From positions 1 to 17,526 of the forward strand of contig LUCD01000013.1 of assembly GCA_001593925.1 (NCBI GenBank): DNA of 17,526 nucleotides. Direction: 5' to 3'. Made by a program: the position numbers and the translations under genes. Of this stretch, positions 6,963 through 13,425 are shown piece after piece (position 1 is the first letter of the stretch; every line of letters starts with the position of its first letter). Source of the DNA: Candidatus Bathyarchaeota archaeon B26-1 (GTDB lineage Archaea; Thermoproteota; Bathyarchaeia; Bathyarchaeales; B26-1). Below the pieces are notes generated by a model. That model was not told the origin of the DNA, made no database searches, and saw nothing but the letters and a program-made list of their open reading frames with translations.

Positions 6963-8257
6963 TCCTTGAACCTCGCTTCCACCGATAGGGCGTGGTTCGG
7001 GAGGCCCTCCGCCTCGGCTAAGACTTTTACTGCCTCCCTAACCTTAGAGAGGCCCTCCCTAGAACACTTGACGATGTTCAGCCTCTTAACGAAGTCCAGA
7101 ACCGAGAGGCCTGAATAGGTCCTCCCGAAACCTCCAGTCGGGAGGACGTGGTTGACTCCGAGGCAGTAGTCACTCGCCGATGCAGGGGTGTAACCTCCCA
7201 AAAGCACGAGACCAGCCGCGTTTATCTTCTCAGCTACCTCTAGAGGGTTATCCACCATGATCTCTAGATGCTCCGGTGCGAACTCGTTCACGAACGAGAC
7301 ACACTCCTCGAGGCTTCTCAAGACTAGGATCAACCCGTTCCTTGAGAGAGCCTCCTCAACGATCCTCGCTCTAGGCGACGAAGGGACGATCCTTGCGAGC
7401 TCATTCTGAACCTCATCTGCAAGGTTTGCGGAGACCGTGACCAAGATCGAGTATCCCCAAACCCCATGCTCAGCTTGAGCGACCATATCTAGGGCTACAA
7501 GTCTAGGGTCAGCCGACTCGTCAGCTAGTATGAGAACCTCGCTTGGGCCGGCTGGGAGGTCCGTGGCGACGTCCGTTGAGACTAGGAGTTTAGCGGCTAA
7601 GACGTACCGGTTTCCCGGCCCCACAACCTTCTCTACAGGCTTTATCGAGGCTGTTCCGTATGTTAAGGCCGCTACGGCTTGGGCTCCTCCAACCCTGTAG
7701 ACCTCGTCGGCGCCGCAGATGTCGGCCGCCACAAGGGTTATGGGTTCGACGTCTCCTCCTCTCTTCGGGGGGGTGCAGATCACGACCCTAGGAACACCGG
7801 CTACCTTCGCTGGAGTAACAGTCATGACCACCGTGCTTGGGTAGGAGGCTTCTCCACCCGGAACGTAGCATCCAACGCTTCTGAGGGGTCTGGTTCGACT
7901 GTAAACCTCGACGCCTTCATACTTGACCTCGAAGTTCAGCCTCTCAAGCAGGTTCCTCTCCAATAGTTTAACCCTGCTTTTGGAGAGCTCGATCGCCGAG
8001 ACCTGTTCTCCGCTCACGAGCTCATAGGCCCTTTCCACGTCTTCTTCCGTCACTTTCAGGCGGCTGACTTCCATGGATACTCCATCGAACCTTTCAGTGA
8101 ACTCTATTAGGGCTGAGTCGCCCCGCTTCTTCACGGCCTCGATTATTTTGCGGACTTGAGTTTCGAGGTCGGGTGGGAGGGCTCCTCTACCTCGGACCCT
8201 TCTCTCCTCGAGCAGACTCTTAGGCGGAACCGATGTTCTCCGTATCTTAACTTTCAT
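6959..8257 (-). CDS. hisD: Histidinol dehydrogenase HisD
   Basis: A 432-residue zinc- and NAD-dependent enzyme that oxidises histidinol to histidine in two steps. The catalytic pair Glu329-His330 is in FAPEHLEIM. Zinc ligands are visible as Gln261 and His264 (QAEHG), Asp363 (SDYCLG) and His422 (LPNHAL). DLPAGPSEVL and HVLPTGGFGRT are also conserved. The ATG at 8257 overlaps the last 11 nt of hisG in another frame, so hisD is probably translated by coupling with hisG. Confidence 0.97.
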   Translation of the reverse strand: MKVKIRRTSVPPKSLLEERRVRGRGALPPDLETQVRKIIEAVKKRGDSALIEFTERFDGVSMEVSRLKVTEEDVERAYELVSGEQVSAIELSKSRVKLLERNLLERLNFEVKYEGVEVYSRTRPLRSVGCYVPGGEASYPSTVVMTVTPAKVAGVPRVVICTPPKRGGDVEPITLVAADICGADEVYRVGGAQAVAALTYGTASIKPVEKVVGPGNRYVLAAKLLVSTDVATDLPAGPSEVLILADESADPRLVALDMVAQAEHGVWGYSILVTVSANLADEVQNELARIVPSSPRARIVEEALSRNGLILVLRSLEECVSFVNEFAPEHLEIMVDNPLEVAEKINAAGLVLLGGYTPASASDYCLGVNHVLPTGGFGRTYSGLSVLDFVKRLNIVKCSREGLSKVREAVKVLAEAEGLPNHALSVEARFKD

Positions 8258-9254
8258 CTTGGGCCTGTTTCTCCTCTCGAACCTTACTTGGAGCCGCTTG
8301 ATCTAGCAGGAGAACCTGTCTAGGCTCGTAGACCACGAGTCCTTGGGCGAGCCTCCTCAAGGTTGGCAGGCACTCCAAGAAGAGGCCTCGGTCTATGACC
8401 GTGTTAACGGAGTACCACCCCTTCGCCGAGAGCGGCGAGATCGTAGGCCTCTTCAGAGCTGGGAGATTCTTCAGGAGTTCTTGGAGGTTCTCCTCGGAGA
8501 CGTTGACGAAGATGTGGAGCTTCTTCCTTCCGTCAACAACCCCTTTCAGGAGGGTTAGTACATCGTATATCTTTTCCTTCTTCTCCGGGTCTTTGAGGGA
8601 GTCTTTGTTTGCGATTAGAACCGCCGTAGACTCCATTATGGTCTCAACCGCCTTGAGGTTGTTCTGTTCGAGCGAGGCTCCCGTCTCGACGACGTCGACG
8701 ATGGCGTCCGCGTCTTCAGGGGGCTTCGCCTCGGTTGCTCCGAAGGAGAGGTAGATGCTGACCTGTTCGTTCACGCCCTTCCTCCACCACGGAGTCACCA
8801 TTAGGGGTTCAGAATCTTGGAAGAACCTCCTGTAGACGGGGTTTCTCCTCAAGTACTCCGACGTAACGTTCAGGTACTCGGTTGAAATCTTCACGGTTCT
8901 ACCTTTCGGTATCAACTCCTCCAGCAGGTCTGAGAGCGAGTTGACCCTTCTCCACGACTTCGGAACCGCCAAGACCAGCCTAACCTTGGAGTACTCCAAG
9001 TCTAAGAGAACCTCGACGTCCGACCCTGTCTCTTTAACCCAGTCTATGCCGGTTATGCCTATGTCTTGTAGTCCTTCCCCGACGAATATGGGAATTTCTT
9101 GAGGCCTCAGAATCTTCAACTCGATGTTCGGGTCGTTTATCGCCGGTCGATACGTCCGCTCCCTGCCTGAGATCACGTATCCGGCCTGCTCAAGCATCTC
9201 GAAGGTAGCCTTCTCGAGGTGTCCCTTCGGTATGGCGAACCTAACCTTCACCAC
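8247..9254 (-). CDS. hisG: ATP phosphoribosyltransferase HisG, long form
   Basis: The first enzyme of histidine synthesis, joining ATP and PRPP. At 335 residues it is the long type. The catalytic part spans about 1-215, with DIGITGIDW at 64-72 and the PRPP loop DAIVDVVETGASLEQNN at 183-199. A C-terminal regulatory domain spans about 240-312 (KKLHIFVNVSEENLQELL through GLVVYEPRQVL), the domain that binds histidine for feedback inhibition in this form. It does not need HisZ. About 20 extra charged residues follow. The start is GTG at 9254 (a second GTG follows at 9251), with the strong site GGAGGGTGA 6 nt upstream. It is the promoter-proximal gene of the operon. Confidence 0.96.
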   Translation of the reverse strand: MVKVRFAIPKGHLEKATFEMLEQAGYVISGRERTYRPAINDPNIELKILRPQEIPIFVGEGLQDIGITGIDWVKETGSDVEVLLDLEYSKVRLVLAVPKSWRRVNSLSDLLEELIPKGRTVKISTEYLNVTSEYLRRNPVYRRFFQDSEPLMVTPWWRKGVNEQVSIYLSFGATEAKPPEDADAIVDVVETGASLEQNNLKAVETIMESTAVLIANKDSLKDPEKKEKIYDVLTLLKGVVDGRKKLHIFVNVSEENLQELLKNLPALKRPTISPLSAKGWYSVNTVIDRGLFLECLPTLRRLAQGLVVYEPRQVLLLDQAAPSKVREEKQAQDES

Positions 9255-9290
9255 TACTCGTCACCCTCCTAAACTCTCGCGTGAATCTTG

Positions 9291-9333
9291 CCAAGGTGCC
9301 AGTGAACCTTGGAAATGAATTAGTCTTAAACGA
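9291..9333 (-). promoter_or_regulatory. Putative his operon promoter with palindromic operator
   Basis: A TATA-like CGTTTAAGAC on the minus strand (9323-9332) predicts transcription starting near 9301. A perfect inverted repeat, CCAAGGT at 9291-9297 and ACCTTGG at 9306-9312 with an 8-nt spacer, is centred exactly there. A protein bound to it would block start-site access. Only half of it would be in the mRNA, so an RNA hairpin is less likely. The distance to hisG GTG is about 47 nt. Confidence 0.45.
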
Positions 9334-9556
9334 GTTAGGAGCCGGAAAGGAGAGATTTAAGGTTTGGGGTACCCTAAACGTGGAGAAAGTGGAGATCAAC
9401 AGAGGTTTAACTGGCCTAACCCGGATGAACGTAGCCGCCCCTTATGAACCTGAACCCTCACTTCACACCACTGCCCTAACACTGAGAAGTCGATCCAGAT
9501 ATAAGTTTTTCTGTCGTACGCCGAGGCGGCCTGTACCCGCAGAGAAGAGACACTAC
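9334..9556. other. Rest of the hisG-lplB divergent intergenic region
   Basis: No convincing gene lies here. A 98-codon open frame on the plus strand (9281-9577) has no recognisable domain and runs across the his promoter. Plus-strand TATA-like elements occur at about 9353-9361 (GATTTAAGG) and 9498-9505 (GATATAAG). The second could give a short transcript starting near 9528, but I see no RNA fold or box motif to support one. Confidence 0.4.
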
Positions 9557-9597
9557 ATATTAAAGGTGGACAGTTAATACTTCTTCCCTAAGGTGGG
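9557..9597 (+). promoter_or_regulatory. Putative promoter and ribosome site of lplB
   Basis: CATATTAAAG (9557-9566) is a good TATA box and predicts a start near 9588. AAGGTGGG ends at 9596, 6 nt before ATG 9603, and serves as ribosome site. Confidence 0.55.
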
Positions 9598-9602
9598 TTC
9601 CC

Positions 9603-9887
9603 ATGCGTAGAGCGGCCTACAAGGTTGAGGGAGGCAAGCTCATAAAAGTCCAGCTTGAAGAGAAGGATGGAAAGGTTGAGAAGGTTAGGATTACGGGTGA
9701 CTTCTTCCTCCACCCTGAGGACCTTATAGAGGAGATTGAGCGGAGCCTCGTCGGGAAAGCCTTGGAGGAGCACTCTCTAGCGTCCTCCATAGAAGCCTTG
9801 ATCAAAGAGAAGGGGGCAACCTTGCTGGGGGCTTCCCCCAAAGACATCGCTAGGTGTATACTCATGGCCAGTGAGGGAGGGTGTTAG
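9603..9887 (+). CDS. lplB: Lipoate-protein ligase accessory (C-terminal) subunit LplB
   Basis: A 94-residue protein matching the small C-terminal domain that single-chain lipoate ligases carry, here as a separate chain. GDFFLHPEDLIEEIE at 32-46 is the family signature, followed by a two-helix region and ASPKDIARCIL near the end. In Thermoplasma-type ligases this subunit is required to form lipoyl-AMP before transfer to the target lysine. It is cotranscribed with the catalytic subunit, whose ATG lies 2 nt past its stop, with GGAGG in its final codons. In the cell it should act on lipoyl domains such as E2 or GcvH, none of which are encoded here. Confidence 0.85.
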   Translation: MRRAAYKVEGGKLIKVQLEEKDGKVEKVRITGDFFLHPEDLIEEIERSLVGKALEEHSLASSIEALIKEKGATLLGASPKDIARCILMASEGGC

Positions 9888-9889
9888 GT

Positions 9890-10660
9890 ATGGTTGAGAG
9901 GTGGAGGCTACTGGACACGGGTTTGAACGACGCCTTCTACAACATGGCTTTAGACGAGGCTATAACCGTTGCGAGGTCTAGGAACCTTGTTCCGAACACT
10001 GTGCGCTTCTTCAGGTGGGAGCCTTCAGCCGTCTCGATAGGGTATTTCCAGAGCATGGAGGACGAGGTTGATCTAGCCGCGTGTAAGCGGATGGGCGTCG
10101 ACTGCGTTAGGAGGGTGACGGGCGGAGGAGCCGTCTACCACGATAGAGACGGGGAGCTCACGTACAGCCTCGTCGTGAAGGAGGATCACCGGCTCATCTC
10201 TAGGGATATACTGGAGACTTACAGGGTTCTCTGCTCTGGTCTCGTAGCGGGGCTGAGGCTTCTGAAGGTTCCAGCCGAGTTCAAACCGATAAACGATATT
10301 GTGGTTGACGGAAAGAAAATCTCAGGGAACGCCCAGACGAGGCGGTTCGGGGTCGTTCACCAACACGGCACCATACTCAGAGACGTGAACCCAACCTTAA
10401 TGTTCACTCTACTGAAGGTTCCAAGCGAGAAAATCCGTGACAAGCTGATAAAGTCTGTGGAGGAAAGGGTGACATCCATAAACCGGTATCTAGGGAGAGA
10501 GGTTAGCTTCGAGGAGCTGAAGGCCGCTCTGAAGAGAGGCTTTGAAGAAGCCTACCGAGTGGAGCTTGTTCCCGGCAACCTCACGGAGTTCGAGGAACGT
10601 CTCGCCTCTAAGCTTAAGGCTGAGAAGTACTCTACGCGAGAGTGGAACTTCAAGAGGTGA
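9890..10660 (+). CDS. lplA: Lipoate-protein ligase catalytic subunit LplA
   Basis: A 256-residue BPL/LplA-fold ligase that activates lipoate with ATP and attaches it to lipoyl-domain lysines. The ATP/lipoate-binding motif RRVTGGGAVYHD is at 74-85, and the lysine motif GKKISGNAQTRR is at 141-152. QHGTIL and the C-terminal helices also fit the family. I chose ATG 9890 over GTG 9881 because GGAGG (9876-9880) gives 9 nt spacing to it and none to the GTG. It lacks the C-terminal accessory domain, which is the gene just upstream. Its last 11 nt overlap the 3' end of the convergent minus-strand gene. Confidence 0.92.
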   Translation: MVERWRLLDTGLNDAFYNMALDEAITVARSRNLVPNTVRFFRWEPSAVSIGYFQSMEDEVDLAACKRMGVDCVRRVTGGGAVYHDRDGELTYSLVVKEDHRLISRDILETYRVLCSGLVAGLRLLKVPAEFKPINDIVVDGKKISGNAQTRRFGVVHQHGTILRDVNPTLMFTLLKVPSEKIRDKLIKSVEERVTSINRYLGREVSFEELKAALKRGFEEAYRVELVPGNLTEFEERLASKLKAEKYSTREWNFKR

Positions 10661-11555
10661 CGACTGCGACTCTCACTTCCTCTGACTCCTCTAGGTTCAG
10701 TGCTCCGGGCTTGGGTGGAACAACCTTAACCAGAGGCTTGCCCGAAGGATACAAGTATAGGGATAACCCTACCCTAACCCCTCTCAACAGGAAGTGAAAA
10801 CCGCTACACTTAGCGAGCCCCATCCGGTTAGAGGTCTTCTCAAGGGCTCCTATGGGCACGCCGCAGAGCTTGACAACCCCTCCTAGAGATGGTTTACGGG
10901 TTGTGTAGACTCCAAACCAGCCGTAGTGGGGAACCCCTCCGTCAAAGACTCCTAGAGAACCGTCAACCTCAACGGGCAGGCCGTACCTGCATCTCCCTTC
11001 TAAGAGAACCAGAGAGTACTCACGTTTCGTCTCAACCACAACCCCTCTGAGCTCTTGTAGAAGCTCCGCGGAGCCTTCAAGGTTGTTGAAGAGGAAGGTT
11101 CTCTCAAGCTTGAATCCGCCTCTAGCCCTTATCGGGTCTTCTGGGTTCCTGACCTCAACGTGGATGTGGGGGTCTGTCCAGAAGTCGAAGTACCCCGACC
11201 TTAAAAGCGTCCCTAGCTCTTGACCCGGCTCGACTAGGCGTCCAAGATCAACGGTCGGCTCGACGTGCAGTATCTTGATCATCCTCTTCGGGTTCTCTAC
11301 GCTTCGGATGAGGATTACGTAATCGAACTCTGAGGATTTAAACCCCTTCCCTCCCGGGCATTTAACTTTCCTTATCCCGGCTACTCTGCCGAGAACAGGG
11401 GATGGGGCTACATCACCGAACCTTTTAGGAGGGTATATGTCGACTCCTCTTTGAGTTCGATGCGCTATGTACGGGCTGTTAAAGAAGGAGAACCTCCCGT
11501 CTGAGGGGCAGTAGACCGTGACTCCTCCCGACTCCGCTACAGGAATAATCTTCAT
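10650..11555 (-). CDS. M23 (LytM)-like metallopeptidase-fold protein, function unknown
   Basis: A 301-residue protein without a signal peptide or membrane helix, so probably cytosolic. The first half looks like an M23/LytM barrel: HRTQRGVDIYP around 32-42, KILHVEP (His97), VEPGQELG at 108-115 and DPHIHVEV with His130 and His132. In classic M23 enzymes the first zinc pair is HxGxD. Here that His position is Gln35, and the nearest histidine is His32, seven residues before Asp39. The site is therefore either shifted or lost. The second half (about 150-301) is beta-rich and I do not recognise it. Archaea lack the usual peptidoglycan substrate, so a cell-wall role is not expected. It overlaps the lplA 3' end by 11 nt, tail to tail. 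The ATG at 11555 has AGGGTGA about 10 nt upstream. Confidence 0.65.
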   Translation of the reverse strand: MKIIPVAESGGVTVYCPSDGRFSFFNSPYIAHRTQRGVDIYPPKRFGDVAPSPVLGRVAGIRKVKCPGGKGFKSSEFDYVILIRSVENPKRMIKILHVEPTVDLGRLVEPGQELGTLLRSGYFDFWTDPHIHVEVRNPEDPIRARGGFKLERTFLFNNLEGSAELLQELRGVVVETKREYSLVLLEGRCRYGLPVEVDGSLGVFDGGVPHYGWFGVYTTRKPSLGGVVKLCGVPIGALEKTSNRMGLAKCSGFHFLLRGVRVGLSLYLYPSGKPLVKVVPPKPGALNLEESEEVRVAVVTS

Positions 11556-11591
11556 GGTGAACCCGTCACCCTTTAAGGAAGCCCCGAAAAA

Positions 11592-11601
11592 CGTTTATAA
11601 T
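11592..11601. promoter_or_regulatory. TATA element readable on both strands
   Basis: The plus strand reads CGTTTATAAT and the minus strand ATTATAAACG. On the minus strand it predicts a start near 11570, just before the M23-like gene. On the plus strand it predicts a start near 11624, just before a short open frame at 11647. It may serve both. Confidence 0.45.
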
Positions 11602-11646
11602 CCTTGCTGGTCTCTTATGGGTTTCTCTAAGGGAAGGTGTGTCGCT

Positions 11647-11721
11647 ATGTCAAGGAAACCTGTCAGATGGGTTGTTGAGGACCCAAACAGAAGAACGTTT
11701 TCTGGCCTTCCGAGGAGATGA
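11647..11721 (+). CDS. Possible 24-residue small protein
   Basis: ATG at 11647 opens a 24-codon frame for a basic peptide beginning MSRKPVRWVVEDPNRR and ending in GLPRR. A plus-strand TATA element at 11592-11601 and the site GGGAAGGTG (11631-11639, 7 nt before the ATG) are correctly placed, and arginines are AGG/AGA as in neighbouring genes. An in-frame ATG at 11617 would add 10 residues. I recognise no family. It may equally be chance, or part of an untranslated RNA. Confidence 0.25.
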   Translation: MSRKPVRWVVEDPNRRTFSGLPRR

Positions 11722-11767
11722 AGAGAAGGATGTCTGGTGGAAGAAGCTAAGCCTCAAATTCTCCTTC

Positions 11768-11817
11768 CCTTTAATTACGTCCAGAACGAACTTTCATTTT
11801 TAGGCGGCGGCCTAAAA
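11768..11817 (+). promoter_or_regulatory. Candidate rbkR operator (inverted repeat) with distal TATA
   Basis: TTTTAGGC at 11798-11805 and GCCTAAAA at 11810-11817 form a perfect 8-bp inverted repeat with a 4-nt spacer. The TATA-like TTTAATTA just upstream (about 11770-11777) would start transcription near 11800, inside the repeat. The half-site TTTAGGC recurs at the proximal promoter, 11884-11890. Because the downstream gene fuses a winged HTH to riboflavin kinase, self-regulation through these sites is a reasonable inference. Confidence 0.5.
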
Positions 11818-11878
11818 CACATCCCTGACCGTTTCTACCGGTTGTCGTGGCCGTGCTTTTTCTCTTGGATGGCGTAAA

Positions 11879-11917
11879 CCTATTTAGGCCGGTTCTGTTC
11901 CTTCTCAAAGGGTGGTG
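11879..11917 (+). promoter_or_regulatory. Proximal promoter and ribosome site of the riboflavin kinase gene
   Basis: CCTATTTAGG (11879-11888) is TATA-like and overlaps a TTTAGGC half-site. It predicts a start near 11910. GGTGGTG at 11911-11917 lies 7 nt before TTG 11925 and decides that start. Confidence 0.4.
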
Positions 11918-11924
11918 ACCGCTC

Positions 11925-12647
11925 TTGAACCAGTCGGCTGACGAGAGGAAACTCCACAAATATTTCTTCATCCTGTATAGGCTAGCTGAGATGGGGGCCT
12001 ACAACCGGACGATCAAGGCTTCCACTGAGTTTTTAGCTGAGAGGCTGGGCGTGTCGCAACAGACCGCCTCACGTTACCTCGTCGGCCTCGAGAGGGTCGG
12101 GTGGATAAAGAGGATTATAACGGCTCAGGGAACCCTTGTCCGGCTCTCCGAGGAAGGGAAGAAGCAGCTCAAGAGGGTTCACTCCGGCCTGAGCGTGATC
12201 TTGGAGGCCAAGTATCCGCCTTCTCTGACTATAGAGGGAACGGTCTTCAGCGGGCTTGGGGAGGGAGCCTACTACGTTACCCGCGAGGCGTACAGGAGAC
12301 AGTTCATCGAGAAGCTCGGCTTCGACCCTTACCCGGGAACCCTGAACCTGAAGTTGACGACCGAATACGACGTTGAGGCCGCGGCTGATCTCGAGTCTTA
12401 CCCGGCGATCGTGATTGAGGGGTTCAAGGATGAGAGTAGAACGTACGGCCCGGTTAGGTGTTTCCATGCCTTGGTGAATAACCGGGAGAAGGGCGCGGTT
12501 GTCATGGCCTTGAGGAGCCACTATAACATGTCGGTTCTGGAGGTTATAGCTCCCGTCTACCTCCGCGGTAAACTTAAACTGAAGGATGGGAGCAGGGTTA
12601 AGGTAACGGTCCTTGTGGACGCGGGGTCTGACGGCGGGAGGGGTTAA
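11925..12647 (+). CDS. rbkR: CTP-dependent riboflavin kinase with N-terminal HTH regulator domain (RbkR type)
   Basis: A 240-residue two-domain protein. Residues about 10-85 form a winged helix-turn-helix (FLAERLGVSQQTASRYLVGLE). Residues about 100-235 are the archaeal riboflavin kinase, which uses CTP rather than ATP to make FMN. Its marks are GLGEGAYYV at 110-118, DPYPGTLNLKL at 134-144, FHALVN, and LEVIAP with LKLKDGSRVKV. This architecture is the archaeal RbkR family, described as both kinase and repressor of riboflavin genes. The start is TTG, supported by GGTGGTG 7 nt upstream. The gene converges on the FAD synthetase gene with a 12-nt gap, so the two enzymes of the FMN-FAD route are adjacent. 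The inverted repeat at 11798-11817 may be its own operator. Confidence 0.92.
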   Translation: MNQSADERKLHKYFFILYRLAEMGAYNRTIKASTEFLAERLGVSQQTASRYLVGLERVGWIKRIITAQGTLVRLSEEGKKQLKRVHSGLSVILEAKYPPSLTIEGTVFSGLGEGAYYVTREAYRRQFIEKLGFDPYPGTLNLKLTTEYDVEAAADLESYPAIVIEGFKDESRTYGPVRCFHALVNNREKGAVVMALRSHYNMSVLEVIAPVYLRGKLKLKDGSRVKVTVLVDAGSDGGRG

Positions 12648-12659
12648 GCCGCCCGCCTT

Positions 12660-13151
12660 CTACCTCTTCTCCGCAGACCCGTACTGCTCGACGATCTTCA
12701 TCTTTATCTTCGTCGAACTGTTGAGGGTCTCCTCGCTGAACCTTCTAACCCGGACGACTTTTATCTTCAGGTTCTTATCCCTTATCAGCCGGCGTACTCT
12801 CTCCTCTATCTCCTTCTGATCGTGTCCGACGGCGATTATGTCCGGCTTAACCCTCTCTATAACCTTCTCCATGTTCATATCCTCGTAGCCCAGTAGAGCC
12901 TCATCCACAACCCTCAAGGCTTCAACCACAGCTCTACGTTGGTTCTCAGGTATTATCGGCCGGCTTCCCTTCAGTCTCTCAACGGTCTTGTCCCTAGCCA
13001 CCACCACAACGAGCTTGGCGTCCTCGCCTCCAGCCTTCTTGGCCTCGGTCAAGTAGTATACGTGCCCGTAGTGGAGGAGGTCGAAGGTTCCCGTGGCCAA
13101 GACTATCCTCCTCTTAGGGGGCTTACCGCATTCCTTACCTTTCACGCTCAT
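12660..13151 (-). CDS. ribL: Archaeal FAD synthetase RibL
   Basis: A 163-residue nucleotidyltransferase that adenylylates FMN to FAD. The cytidylyltransferase-fold signature GTFDLLHYGH lies at about 21-30 from the chosen start, and GSRPIIPENQRR and NSSTKIKMK follow. It lacks a kinase domain, as expected when riboflavin kinase is a separate protein. I chose ATG 13151 over GTG 13166 because GAGGTG lies 7 nt before it. It overlaps the 3' end of the DUF357 gene by 17 nt. Related enzymes (glycerol-3-phosphate cytidylyltransferase type) share the motif, but the nearby riboflavin kinase supports RibL. Confidence 0.88.
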   Translation of the reverse strand: MSVKGKECGKPPKRRIVLATGTFDLLHYGHVYYLTEAKKAGGEDAKLVVVVARDKTVERLKGSRPIIPENQRRAVVEALRVVDEALLGYEDMNMEKVIERVKPDIIAVGHDQKEIEERVRRLIRDKNLKIKVVRVRRFSEETLNSSTKIKMKIVEQYGSAEKR

Positions 13152-13425
13152 CCATACGCACCTCACAGTTCCGCCAAGAGAACTCTAGAAGGCCCAGCAT
13201 CCTAAGCGAGTCGAGCAGGCCCTCAGCGTAGGACACAGACGCTAAACTCGTCCCTGCCATACCCCTCTCCAAGTAGAACCTCGCGTCTTCCAAGTATCTC
13301 TTCGCCTCCTCTACGACCTCCGTAACATCCTCGTCCTCCACGGCTAAGCGTCGAGTCCTAACCATGTCTTCAAACGCACGTTCGGTCTTGAGGATATACT
13401 TGGAAGCCATCTCCTTAACGTTCAC
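13135..13425 (-). CDS. DUF357 family protein
   Basis: A 96-residue, nearly all-helical acidic protein. The core VEEAKRYLEDARFYLERG, followed by LASVSYAEGLLDSLRMLGLLEF, is characteristic of the small archaeal DUF357 family, whose function is unknown. The GTG at 13425 overlaps the dph5 stop as GTGA. Its own end overlaps ribL, so dph5, this gene and ribL are probably one transcript. The position between diphthamide and flavin genes does not by itself reveal a function. Confidence 0.8.
   Translation of the reverse strand: MNVKEMASKYILKTERAFEDMVRTRRLAVEDEDVTEVVEEAKRYLEDARFYLERGMAGTSLASVSYAEGLLDSLRMLGLLEFSWRNCEVRMDERER

Noticed and set aside
9281..9577. 98-codon plus-strand frame in the hisG-lplB gap
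   Set aside because: No domain, no good ribosome site, and it runs across the his promoter and palindrome.
11798..11817. Inverted repeat as an intrinsic terminator
   Set aside because: The flanking T run is upstream, not downstream, on the plus strand, and its position fits an operator better.
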